Part shown: positions 50,812 to 60,600 of the stretch, piece by piece
Layout of the letters: every line of letters starts with the position of its first letter
Position numbering within the stretch: the first letter of the stretch is position 1
Origin: an uncultured Acidimicrobiales bacterium
GTDB lineage: Bacteria > Actinomycetota > Acidimicrobiia > Acidimicrobiales > SZUA-35
Direction of reading: 5' to 3'
Assembly (NCBI GenBank): GCA_938021675.1
Contig: CALIFY010000022.1
Span: forward strand, 1-64,000
Length of the DNA: 64,000 bases
Translations under genes and position numbers: made by a program
The notes under the pieces: generated by a model
Databases searched by the model: none
What the model saw: the letters and a program-made list of their open reading frames with translations, nothing else
Told to the model about the DNA's origin: nothing

Positions 50812-51466
50812 ATCTGGTTTCCTCCTCTAGGACGCTCCCAATGCTTTCTACCAACAACCGGTGTTCCATGGCGTGTATCCGCTGTTCAAAGTCAACCAGG
50901 GTGTCGTCGTCATGAAACGGCACCTCCTGCCACGCTATGACCGGGCCGCTGTCAACCCCTTCGTCTGGCACGAAGTGAACCATGACGCCACCACTCGTAA
51001 CCTCGCCCCGCTCCCACGCTTCGAACGACCGCTCGATGGCCCCGAGACCAGCAAAGGCACCCGGTTTGGCCGGATGGAGGTTGATGACCCGGTGGTGGGC
51101 AAGAAACGGATCGGTCAGGATTCGATTCCAGCCGGCGAGTATCACCAGATCTGCTCCGGCGAGCCGGGCTTCGTACGCCAGCTCAGCGTCATATTCGCTT
51201 CGGTCTCGACCCTGGTGGGGATACACGGCGGTCGCCACACCGGCCTCCGCTGCCCTGTTGAGTGCGTAGGCCTCCGATGCGTTCGAGATCACCAGAACGA
51301 CGTTGGCTCGACCATCGAGCGGCCCGCCGGGCGCACAGGCGTCGAGCACCGCTTGGAGGTTGCTGCCGTTGCCCGAGACGAGAACGACTAGCCGGGCTAT
51401 CGACGATCTGGTGGACACACCCGCATCGCCGACCGCCGGGGCGTCGGACTCACCGCCCTCAGCCAC
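50804..51466 (-). CDS. purN: Phosphoribosylglycinamide formyltransferase
   Basis: This 220-residue enzyme moves a formyl group from 10-formyl-THF to GAR in purine synthesis. Motifs are LVVLVSGNGSNLQAVLDA, ADLVILAGWNRILTD, HHRVINLHPAKPGAFAGLGAIE (catalytic His and Asn region) and GGVMVHFVPDEGVDSGPVI (catalytic Asp). The N-terminal 20 residues or so are extra and overlap the purDM end; an internal start (GTG for VSTRSS at residue 17) is possible. Confidence 0.94.
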   Translation of the reverse strand: MAEGGESDAPAVGDAGVSTRSSIARLVVLVSGNGSNLQAVLDACAPGGPLDGRANVVLVISNASEAYALNRAAEAGVATAVYPHQGRDRSEYDAELAYEARLAGADLVILAGWNRILTDPFLAHHRVINLHPAKPGAFAGLGAIERSFEAWERGEVTSGGVMVHFVPDEGVDSGPVIAWQEVPFHDDDTLVDFEQRIHAMEHRLLVESIGSVLEEETRYE

Positions 51467-53753
51467 TGGCCAAGGCCACCCCTCGACCCTTGACCACCCG
51501 GCCGATGACCTTTGTCGGTTCGGGAATGGCTTGCTGGGCTCGATCGAGCTGATCGGGGGCGACGATGGCCACCATCCCTATCCCCAAGTTGAGCGTCTGG
51601 TGAGCTTCGACCCGATGAAGTCCGGCCAAGCCGACCAGGAATCGGAACAGCGGCGGCCACGTCCAAGACGAGGTCTCCACGATGGCACCGCATCCTTCGG
51701 GAAGCACCCGGGGGATGTTTTCGACCAAGCCACCACCGGTGATATGGACCAACCCGGAGATGAGATCATCGGCCAGTGCCTGCTTGAGAGGCTGAAGGTA
51801 ACTGCGGTGGACGGCCAGTAACGCTTGACCGATCGAAACGTCTTCGTCGCCGGGCAACGGATCGTGTAGATCCATCCCGGACAAGACCTTGCGGGCCAGT
51901 GAATAGCCGTTGGTATGAAGACCTGACGATGCCAGGCCGACCAGGAGGTCGCCGGGTGCGATCGAGGTTCGCGGCAGCAGGTTGGCCCGATCTACCGCTC
52001 CGATCATCGTGCCGGAGACGTCCACCGCTCCGGTCGACAACACATCGGGCATCTCGGCTGTTTCGCCACCGATCAGGACACACCCTGCAGCGCGGCACGC
52101 CTCGGCCATACCGCCAACGATTCGTGCCACGACGGTGGCATCGAGTGAGGCGGCGGCAACCGTGTCGAGAAAGAACAGTGGGGATGCCCCTTGGACCAAC
52201 ACGTCATTGACACCGTGGTTGACGATGTCGGCGCCAATTCCTTCCCAGCTGTCGATCTGCTCGGCCAGGATGGTCTTCGTCCCGACCCCATCGGTGGTAG
52301 CTACCAGCAGCGGATCGTCGAGACCGGAAAGTGAAGCCAAATCGAAGACCCCACCGAAACTTCCGTGACCGGCGACTACTCGCTCGTCATGGGTGCTGAT
52401 AACCGCGCCGGCGATCCGATCGCCCACCTCGGCCGCGGCGTCGAGAGACACACCGGCCTGGGCGTAGGCCGTAGCGGCCGAGCCGGTGACCGATCGTGGG
52501 GCGTGCCGCCATCCGATGTCGGACCGGGCAAAAAGCTGGTCACTTCTCATCTCATCGACGACCGAATAGACGTTGTCCAGCGCCGCAGCCAGATCGGTTC
52601 CGGTGCCAACCACGTTCAGCACGCGTCCACCACAGCTCACCACCTGGTCCCCGTCGACCCGGGTCGAGCTGTGAATCACCGAGACACCGGCCGGGGCATG
52701 AATCTCGGGAATCGGGATTGCCATCGCCGGACTGGTCGGATAACCGGCGGCGGCGACCACTACCGTCGCGGCCGTTACCCCATCGACGATCTTGACGTCG
52801 GTCTTTGCCAGGTTTCCGTCAGCCGCGGCCAACACGAGTTCGAGTACATCGGAGTCGAGCAACGGAAGAATAACTTGGGCTTCGGGATCACCGAACCGGC
52901 AGTTGTATTCGATGAGTCGAGGCCCTGAATCGGTCAACATGATGCCGGCATAGAGCACACCGACGTACGGCGTTCCCTCGGCCGCCATGCCCGATACCGC
53001 AGCTCGCAGGAACCGCTCGACCAACTCGGGTTCGATGTCCGCCTTGCCCGGCACGGGGGAAAATGCGCCCATGCCGCCGGTATTGGGCCCGGTGTCGCCA
53101 TCGCCGACCCGTTTGTGATCTTGGGCCGTTCCGAGGGAGATGACGTCTGCGCCGTCGGCGATCCCGAACAGTGAGAGTTCTTCGCCCTCTAGCCGTTCCT
53201 CAAGGACGACGGTTGCACCAGCGTCACCCATGGTCCGTGCACTGAGAAGATCGAAGATCGCCCGTTCGGCTTCCACCCGGGTTTCCGGAATGATTACGCC
53301 TTTTCCTCCGGCCAGACCATCGGCTTTGACGACGACTCGACCATCGAAATCGTGAAGCCACTTGAGAGCAGACTCCACCGAGGTAAACGACTCACAACGA
53401 GGTCCGGGGATGCCATGTCTGGCGGCGAACTCTCTAGCAAAGGACTTTGAACCCTCGAGCTGAGCGGCCGCCGCCGACGGTCCGAAGCATCGAATTCCGG
53501 CCTCGGAAAGCGAATCGGCCAACCCGCTCACCAACGGCTGCTCCGGTCCGACGACCACCAAATCGATCGACCGGTCGACGCAAAACGACGCTATGGCCTC
53601 GAAGTCGGTCACATCGATATCGACGTTATGAGCGATCGTGCCGGCATTGCCGGGGGCGACGTTGAGTTCGCCCAACCGGGGGGACGTTGATAAGGCCGTG
53701 GTGATGGCGTGCTCTCGCCCACCCGACCCGATGACCAGCACGTTTACCTTCAC
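51459..53753 (-). CDS. purDM: PurD-PurM fusion: GAR synthetase and AIR synthetase
   Basis: This 764-residue bifunctional enzyme has an ATP-grasp PurD in residues 1 to about 425 (LVIGSGGREHAI, FARIGIPGPR-type loop, VVKADGLAGGKGVI, NTGGMGAFSP, YNCRFGDPEAQVILP). PurM follows from about 430 (ATAYAQAGVSLDAAAEVGDRI, LVATTDGVGTK, GADIVNHGVNDVLVQGASPLFFLD, GGETAEMP, HITGGGLVENIPRVLP). PurD makes GAR and PurM makes AIR, two non-consecutive steps. Eukaryotes fuse both with PurN, and here purN is the next gene, overlapping by 8 bp. The GTG start overlaps the purF stop (GTGA). Confidence 0.94.
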   Translation of the reverse strand: MKVNVLVIGSGGREHAITTALSTSPRLGELNVAPGNAGTIAHNVDIDVTDFEAIASFCVDRSIDLVVVGPEQPLVSGLADSLSEAGIRCFGPSAAAAQLEGSKSFAREFAARHGIPGPRCESFTSVESALKWLHDFDGRVVVKADGLAGGKGVIIPETRVEAERAIFDLLSARTMGDAGATVVLEERLEGEELSLFGIADGADVISLGTAQDHKRVGDGDTGPNTGGMGAFSPVPGKADIEPELVERFLRAAVSGMAAEGTPYVGVLYAGIMLTDSGPRLIEYNCRFGDPEAQVILPLLDSDVLELVLAAADGNLAKTDVKIVDGVTAATVVVAAAGYPTSPAMAIPIPEIHAPAGVSVIHSSTRVDGDQVVSCGGRVLNVVGTGTDLAAALDNVYSVVDEMRSDQLFARSDIGWRHAPRSVTGSAATAYAQAGVSLDAAAEVGDRIAGAVISTHDERVVAGHGSFGGVFDLASLSGLDDPLLVATTDGVGTKTILAEQIDSWEGIGADIVNHGVNDVLVQGASPLFFLDTVAAASLDATVVARIVGGMAEACRAAGCVLIGGETAEMPDVLSTGAVDVSGTMIGAVDRANLLPRTSIAPGDLLVGLASSGLHTNGYSLARKVLSGMDLHDPLPGDEDVSIGQALLAVHRSYLQPLKQALADDLISGLVHITGGGLVENIPRVLPEGCGAIVETSSWTWPPLFRFLVGLAGLHRVEAHQTLNLGIGMVAIVAPDQLDRAQQAIPEPTKVIGRVVKGRGVALASG

Positions 53754-55189
53754 TGCAAGACTCCGTCGAAGCGTTGTTTAGTGTTGACCAACGACAGCTG
53801 GACCGGCACTGGGTACTCACCGGTGAAGCATGCGTTGCAATAGCCGTCGTCGCGCCCGAGGGCCTTCATCATCCGCGACACCGACAGGAAGCCGAGGCTG
53901 TCTGCTCCAATGTGGTCTCGGATCTCTGGGACACCGAGCTGGTGAGCGATCAGCTGATCGTAGGAACCCATATCGACGCCGAAGAAACACGGGTGGGCGA
54001 CCGGTGGGCAGGTGATTCGGACATGGACTTCGGTGGCGCCGGCGTCGCGGATCAAACGAATCAGCTGACCGGAGGTCGTGCCCCGAACGATCGAATCATC
54101 GACCACAACCACCCGGCGGCCGTCGATGTTTTCGGGAAGCGTGTTGAACTTGAGGGCCACGCCCTGTTGTCTCAGCTCGTCGGTCGGTTCGATGAAGGTT
54201 CGCCCGATATACCGGTTCTTGACGAAGCCATCGTTGTACGGAATGCCCGACACGTTGGCGTAACCGATGGCGGCCGGCGTCGATGAATCGGGGACCGGAA
54301 TAACGACGTCGGCTTCGATCGGATGTTCTCTCGCCAGTTCTTCGCCGAGGTTCTGGCGGGCCTGATGGACGTTCAATCCGTCCCAGGTGGCGTCTGGCCG
54401 CGAGAAATAGATGTGCTCGAACGTACAACGGGCCTGTTGAGCGTTGGCCGGGATGGCCTGATGGCTCCGAACGATCTGACCTTGGAGTACCACCACCTCG
54501 CCCGGTTCGATCTCCCGGATCGACTCGCAACCCACGGTCCGCAGTGCTCCGGTCTCAGAAGCCACGACGTGTCCACCAGAGGGGAGTCGGCCCATGGAGA
54601 GGGGCCGGAACCCCATCGGATCCCGGGCGGCCACGACCTTGGTACCGGCCAATACCACCAATGAGTATGCGCCCTCCCAACTTGGCATGACGTTGGCCAG
54701 CCGCTCCTCCCACGTCTCACCATCGGCGGCGGCCAACATGAGCGCGAGGACCTCGGAGTCCGACGAAGATTGAAGCCCAGCGCCGCTCTCTAGCAGTTTG
54801 TTGCGGAGTTGGTCGGCGTTGACCAGGTTCCCGTTGTTGGCGACGCCGAGCGGTCCGTGGATCGTCTCGACCACGTAGGGCTGCACGTTGCGTTCGCTCG
54901 AACCACCGGTCGTCGAATACCGGGTGTGGCCGATTGCCAGTGACCCGACGAGGGGATCGAGGGTGCCGGGCTGGAACACCTGGCTGACGAGTCCCTGACC
55001 TTTGTGCACCCGAACCGACCGCCCATCGGCAACGGCAATTCCCGCCGCTTCCTGACCGCGGTGTTGGAGCGCATAAATACCGAAAAAGGCCACGCGAGCG
55101 GCCTCGGTCGATGGTGAGGCAACGGCTACGACGCCGCACTCCTCGCGTGGTCGGTCGAGCTCAGCCACCGTACGCGTCGTTGCGTTCAT
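53750..55189 (-). CDS. purF: Amidophosphoribosyltransferase
   Basis: This 479-residue enzyme opens purine synthesis by making phosphoribosylamine from PRPP and glutamine. A short propeptide leads to the N-terminal nucleophile Cys in REECGVVAV (Cys 18), followed by ALQHRGQEAAGIAV, GHTRYSTTG and NNGNLVNADQLR of the glutaminase. The PRPP loop is VVVVDDSIVRGTTSGQLI. Cys residues (ITCPPVAHPCFFG; GYCNACFTGEYP) suggest the [4Fe-4S] form. Start choice is ATG 55189 or 55198; neither has a strong ribosome site. The propeptide must be cut to free the Cys. Confidence 0.95.
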   Translation of the reverse strand: MNATTRTVAELDRPREECGVVAVASPSTEAARVAFFGIYALQHRGQEAAGIAVADGRSVRVHKGQGLVSQVFQPGTLDPLVGSLAIGHTRYSTTGGSSERNVQPYVVETIHGPLGVANNGNLVNADQLRNKLLESGAGLQSSSDSEVLALMLAAADGETWEERLANVMPSWEGAYSLVVLAGTKVVAARDPMGFRPLSMGRLPSGGHVVASETGALRTVGCESIREIEPGEVVVLQGQIVRSHQAIPANAQQARCTFEHIYFSRPDATWDGLNVHQARQNLGEELAREHPIEADVVIPVPDSSTPAAIGYANVSGIPYNDGFVKNRYIGRTFIEPTDELRQQGVALKFNTLPENIDGRRVVVVDDSIVRGTTSGQLIRLIRDAGATEVHVRITCPPVAHPCFFGVDMGSYDQLIAHQLGVPEIRDHIGADSLGFLSVSRMMKALGRDDGYCNACFTGEYPVPVQLSLVNTKQRFDGVLQ

Positions 55190-55261
55190 ACCAACCATCA
55201 CAGCACATAGACGCCCGAGTTGGCCCGACCGTCGCGACACCCACGTTGGGAGTCGGCATCA

Positions 55262-55774
55262 TCACCGCTCAACCAGCTCGGGGGAATCGGTCAATACCGC
55301 ATCGCCATCGAGAACCCTGGTGGCCGCGGCGGCCTGGTAATTCTTTACCCTCGCTCGCAGCTCAGGGTCGTACAGGGCCAGGATCTTGGCTGCCGCAAGC
55401 GCCGCATTAGCCGGCTCCAAGGCCACCAACGGGGCAACCCCAGGCGGGGTCCGCAAGCTCGACAATACGTCGAGCCCGGCAAAGGCGTCGGCCCGAGGCG
55501 GGCAGGCGATCACCGGAGAAACCACGTTTGCATCGGTCAGTCCCGACAGAGCATCACTCATGCCGGCGACGGTAATAAACACCGTGGGGTCACTGTGATC
55601 AGAGGAATCAGGCGATGCGTCGTAGCTCCGAAGCATGTCGAGCACGTGCTCGGGCACGCGGTGAGCGGAGCCAACCCGGCGGATGACCGGCACCTCCAAT
55701 GTCTCAAGTACCGCCGCGATTTTGTCTACCCACTCGGCGTCGCGGGGGGATCCAGCGAGGATGACGACCTTCAC
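55262..55774 (-). CDS. purE: N5-carboxyaminoimidazole ribonucleotide mutase
   Basis: This 170-residue enzyme carries out the carboxy-shift in purine ring formation. It has the PurE core VVILAGSPRDAEWV and the SAHR motif (VGSAHRVPEHVLDML). VFITVAGMSDALSGLTDANVVSPVIACPP follows, a variant of the usual AGGAAHLPGM segment, so substrate class (N5-CAIR versus AIR) is less sure. The GTG at 55774 overlaps the purC stop. No purK is nearby. Confidence 0.88.
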   Translation of the reverse strand: MKVVILAGSPRDAEWVDKIAAVLETLEVPVIRRVGSAHRVPEHVLDMLRSYDASPDSSDHSDPTVFITVAGMSDALSGLTDANVVSPVIACPPRADAFAGLDVLSSLRTPPGVAPLVALEPANAALAAAKILALYDPELRARVKNYQAAAATRVLDGDAVLTDSPELVER

Positions 55775-56775
55775 GATGTAGTACCTCCAGGTAGGTGTGG
55801 GGCGAGGTTGGTGGCGATTCGTTCCTCGATCGGCCGAGCTCCCGGCTCGAACGTCGTGCCGGTCAGCGATTCGAACAACTCGACGTAGCGTGCCGAGGCC
55901 AATTCCCACGTCTCTTGAGGGAGTTCGGGGGGCTCGCCTTCACCGCGGAATCCGGCGGCACCGAGCGCGAGCCGAACCGGCTCTTTATCGTAGCTCTCCG
56001 GCCCTTTACCGGCGGCCAGACGTTCGTCGAGGGAGTCCATGGCCCAGTAGCGCGAAGAATCGGGGGTATGAACCTCGTCGATGAGCAGCAGCTCGCCGTC
56101 GGGGGCCAGCCCGAACTCGTATTTTGTGTCGGCCAGCACGAACCCGGCATCGGCGGCGACCTCCGTCCCCCGCCGGAACACCTCGAGGGCAACGGTCTTG
56201 ATCCGCTCCCAGAGCTCGACCTCGACCAAACCCCGGGTCACCACCTCATCGCAGGTGATCGGCTCGTCGTGCTCGCCTTTTTCCGCTTTGGTCGTCGGGG
56301 TGATGAGGGGCTCGGGAAACGGCCCGTGAGCCTGCAGGCCGTCCGGCAGTTCGTAGCCGTACAGCATCCGCTCCCCCGCCTCGTAGCGCGGCAACACCGA
56401 CGTCGAGGTGCTCCCGGTGAGGCGGCCACGAACGACGACCTCCACAGGAAGCGGACGGGCATCGACGGCGATCAGCACGTTTGGATCCGGCACATCGACC
56501 ACGTGGTTTGCCACAAGATCTGCAGTCTGTTCAAACCACCATGCTGCCAGCTGATTGAGCACCTGCCCTTTGTGAGGCACGGTGCCGATGATCCGGTCAA
56601 AAGCGCTGAGTCGGTCGGTGGTGACGAGAAGTCGCCTTCCCTCCGCCAACGGCCATGCTTCGCGAACCTTGCCAGACGTTCGACCGGCCAGATCAAGATT
56701 AAGATCGGCTAGCGTCGACGTCGGCATCTCTGTTGAAACCCGATCTGCTACCACGGGTTCCATCATGGCGACCAC
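55771..56775 (-). CDS. purC: SAICAR synthetase
   Basis: This 334-residue ATP-dependent ligase joins CAIR with aspartate. The family motifs are RTSGKVREAWPL, LLVTTDRLSAFDRIIGTVPHKGQVLNQLAAWWF, VVRGRLTGSTSTSVL, and LIDEVHTPDSSRYW. It is of the longer PurC class also found in Actinomycetota and yeast. Several starts are possible (ATG at 56775, 56766, 56763 or 56727); the longest is given. Confidence 0.94.
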   Translation of the reverse strand: MVAMMEPVVADRVSTEMPTSTLADLNLDLAGRTSGKVREAWPLAEGRRLLVTTDRLSAFDRIIGTVPHKGQVLNQLAAWWFEQTADLVANHVVDVPDPNVLIAVDARPLPVEVVVRGRLTGSTSTSVLPRYEAGERMLYGYELPDGLQAHGPFPEPLITPTTKAEKGEHDEPITCDEVVTRGLVEVELWERIKTVALEVFRRGTEVAADAGFVLADTKYEFGLAPDGELLLIDEVHTPDSSRYWAMDSLDERLAAGKGPESYDKEPVRLALGAAGFRGEGEPPELPQETWELASARYVELFESLTGTTFEPGARPIEERIATNLAPHLPGGTTS

Positions 56776-56838
56776 CCCGTAGCAGACGGCGACAATCAGT
56801 CAAATTGAACAAAAAGTACAACCGATTGTCGTCGGCGG

Positions 56839-57663
56839 CTAGCTAACCGCTTCTACGCCGGCCAAGAACAGCGGGAGGCAGTTACCACCGACGGCGCGGC
56901 GTCGCTGAGGGTCCTGCCGGCTGAACACATGGTTTTCCGGGTGCGGCATGAGGCCGAGGACCAGGCCGCTGTGATCGATAAGACCGGCGACGTCGCCATC
57001 GGAATCGTTCGGGTTCAACGGATAGCTCCCGCCGGCCGGCGTTCCGTCCGGACGGCTATAGCGGAAGGCCACTCGCTTCGTTTGATTCAGGGTGGAGAGA
57101 TCGGCGGCCCGGAAGCGTCCTTCGCCGTGGGCCACCGGACATCGAAGCGGCTGGCTGAGTGACCCGATCCACACCGAATCACTCCGCTCGGGCGTCATGT
57201 GGATCCACCGGCACTCAAACTGCCCGTTGCTGTTGGCGGTCAGACTGGCGTCGTATGGCGAGCGGCGCTTTGGCCGCCACCCTTCGGAATCAAATCTGCT
57301 TCCCGACAGCGACTCCGACTCTGGAGGACCGCCGGGCAGAATTCCCGCCTTGACCAAGGCCTGGAAGCCATTGCAGATTCCGATGATCGGCATCTGCCGG
57401 GCTCTCGCGTCTCGGACCTGGTCGGCGAACCAGCCGCCGAGATCAAGGCCGAGTAACCGTCCGGCACCCAGGGCGTCGCCATAGGAGAATCCGCCGGGCA
57501 GCGCCAGCAACTGGTGATCGGCCAACTTCACGTCACCACTACGGATCGCCTGTAGCGGATGCTGGGCCACCTCGGCACCAGCGGCCTCGAAGGCCATGGC
57601 GAGGTCGTGGTCGCGGTTGGTTCCGGGGGCGATTGGAATCAGAACCGAGGGAGAAACGGTCAT
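56839..57663 (-). CDS. purQ: FGAM synthase glutaminase subunit
   Basis: This 274-residue class I glutaminase feeds ammonia to PurL. It shows LALPGGFSYGDALGAGRLL, the nucleophile Cys in IIGICNGFQALVKAGILPGG and the His/Glu pair in GLMPHPENHVF. The length exceeds the usual bacterial PurQ (about 225), with extra loops in the middle (SGSRFDSEGW and on), similar to glutaminase domains of large PurL. Its ATG shares one base with the purL stop (TGATG). Confidence 0.93.
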   Translation of the reverse strand: MTVSPSVLIPIAPGTNRDHDLAMAFEAAGAEVAQHPLQAIRSGDVKLADHQLLALPGGFSYGDALGAGRLLGLDLGGWFADQVRDARARQMPIIGICNGFQALVKAGILPGGPPESESLSGSRFDSEGWRPKRRSPYDASLTANSNGQFECRWIHMTPERSDSVWIGSLSQPLRCPVAHGEGRFRAADLSTLNQTKRVAFRYSRPDGTPAGGSYPLNPNDSDGDVAGLIDHSGLVLGLMPHPENHVFSRQDPQRRRAVGGNCLPLFLAGVEAVS

Positions 57664-60600
57664 CAGGCACCATCCTCTGTCGGTTCATCGGTCTCGGATG
57701 ACTGCGCGCCGTCGGTATCGCCGGCATCGGGTGCGGCGGCGTCAGATACACCGGCGTCAGATTCACCGATATCGGATGCATCGGAGTCAGATTCACTGGC
57801 GTCAGATTCGCCGGCGTCAGATTCACCGGCCTCAATTACATCGGACTCGGTGGCCTCATCTCCGTCGGGGGCAGCGGCAGTATCGGCGTCAGACTCGCTA
57901 GTCGTCGGCGGAGGGGCCGAGAACGACCGCTGCTGAGAGGTAAAGGCGATTCCGACCTCCTCAAGACTCACATCGATCTCCGTACCGATTCGCAGTCGGT
58001 CATCGTCGGTGACCCAACCAACTCGACTCGCCTCAGGGACGAGTTCGGCAAACCGATCCGCATCGTCGGGTCGAACCTCGACCACGTAGCGGCCGGGACC
58101 CTCTCCGAACAATTCGTATGGGCTGTGGGTGTTGGCGACTGCCAACGTGATGCCGAGCCGACCGGCGAACGCCCATTCAGCGGCCGCCGGAGCCAAACCA
58201 CCCTCGGAGATGTCGTGGGCGCTCACAACCAACCGCTCACGTATCGCAGCGTGTAGCTGTCGATGACGATCGGCGGCATCAGGGTCGGCCGCCGGCACAT
58301 GGCCGCCTTTGTCGCCCCCGGTTACCTCGTCCAGGTAGCTTCCACCGAGAACACCAGCCGATGGACCGAGAAGCCACACATCGTTCCCGGCCGCAACGAC
58401 TCCAACGGCGGGAACGATCTCCACGTCTGGCACCACGCCGACAGCGGTAATGATCAGGGTCGGGGTAACCGGGTCGCTCGTGCCATCGGCATCGACGAAC
58501 TCGTTGTAGAGAGAATCCTTGCCGGACACGAACGGCGCCCGGTATCCGATAGCGGCGTTGTAGCACCCCCGGCAGGCGGCAACGAGCTGACCGAGGGTCT
58601 CCGGGTCGGTTGGGTTTCCCCAAGCGAAGTTGTCGAGCAACGACAAGCGATCGGGGTCAGCTCCGGCGACGACCGCGTTTCGGACCGCCTCATCCACCGC
58701 AGCCCAGGCCATGGCTTCGCAGTCGTGACGGCCGATCAGTGGAGCAGCCCCAATCCCGATGGCGACCGCCTGGAGCGGTGTCGCCCCTTCGGTGCCAGGT
58801 GGCACGATAACGGTGCCGTCGGCCGGACCATCCATCGCTACACCGTCGTACGGTCGGACGACCGTTCCGCCCAATACCTCGTGATCATAGGTCCGTACCA
58901 CGGCTTCATTCGATCGCAACGACGGGTGACCCAACAGCGCCTTCAACGCATCGACCGGCTCGATCGAAGACCCGACGGCTTCCACCGGGTGGCGAGGTAG
59001 TCGGGCTGGATTGGCGTCTGTTGCCTCCAAATGAAGACGGGGACGCCCGCGGTGGAGAAAATCGACCTCAATATCGACAACGACCTCTTCGGCATGGCGA
59101 ACCAGGAGGCGGCCCTCGCCGGAGAACCAACCGATCACCGTGGCCTCAACACCCCAACGTTCGGCCAGGGCCAACAGCGGCACCGGGTCGGGGACGGCCA
59201 TAACCATGCGTTCTTGAGCCTCCGAGAGCCAAACCTCCCATGGGGCGAGACCGGAGTACTTTCGAGGCACCTTTGCCAGGTCTATATCTGCCCCGAGACT
59301 TGCCGCCATCTCACCGACCGCTGACGAGAGGCCTCCGGCGCCACAATCGGTGATGGCGTTGTAGAGCCCGGCGTCTCGCGCCGCTACCACCAGATCTATA
59401 AGGCCCTTCTCTACCACCGGGTCGCCGATCTGGACCGAAGATCCGGCGACAAGCGCTGTCTCCACCCCCATCGACTGGGAAGAGAAGGTGGCACCACCAA
59501 CGCCGTCACGGCCGACTGCCCCGCCGAGGGTTACGACAAAGTCACCGGTCTTTGGTTCGGTCGGGTGACTCCCCTTCGGCAATAACCCGAGACAACCGGC
59601 GAACACCAGGGGGGTCGTCGTGTAGGACGGGTCGTGAAAGATGGCGCCGGCGATGGTCGGTACGCCGACTTTGTTCCCGTAGTCGCCAACGCCAGCTATG
59701 ACACCGGATCGAATCCGGCTGGGGTGAAGGACTCCCTCCGGCAATTCGGCTGGATCGAGATCATCTGGTCCGAAGCACAACACATCGGTAATGGCGATCG
59801 GTTTCGCCGAGACCCCGACGATGTCGCGAACGACCCCTCCAACCCCGGTGTTGGCCCCACCAAATGGCTCGAGGGCCGACGGGTGATTGTGGGTTTCGGC
59901 TTTGATGGCGATGTCGAACCGATCGTCGAAGTGAACGATCCCCGCGTTGTCGACGAAAGCACTTTCAACCCAGGGGGCGGCCACGGTGTCGGTGGCCCCT
60001 CTGAGGTAGGTGTCGAGCAGCCCGTCGATCTCACCGTCTGGCGTGGTGATGCTGGCCCGAAAGGTTTTGTGGGAGCAGTGTTCGCTCCAGGTCTGGGCCA
60101 GGGTTTCGATCTCGGCATCGGTCGGTTCGCGATTCTCGGCCGCGAACCACTTCTGGATGGCCACCATCTCGTCGACGTTTAGGCCGAGACGGCGATAGCG
60201 ACTGACCTGTTCAAGGTCGCCGTTGTCCAACCCGCTGAGATGTACGAGCTCGGTCGGCGGTGCCGATGTTGTTGCGTCGACGTGGGACGGAGGAAGCTCA
60301 CCGGGGGCCCATCGTTCGATAACGGGGTTGTGGAGGACACGCTCGGCCAGCTGTTCGACCTCATCTTCTTCGAGATCGCCGTAGACCATCCACCGCTTGG
60401 CCACGGCCGCCGCCACCACTTCGACGCCAAGCTCGGCAGCAGCCCTCACCAGTTCGGCGCCTTCCCGGTCGGTCACGCCAGGACGAAGGCCGGTCTCCAC
60501 TACCGATACCTGGCCTTGGGTGCTCGGCGCAACGTGCTCGTGGCGATGCATCCACCATTGCTCGACCGGGTCTATCAGCACCGATTCCGCCAGCTGATCG

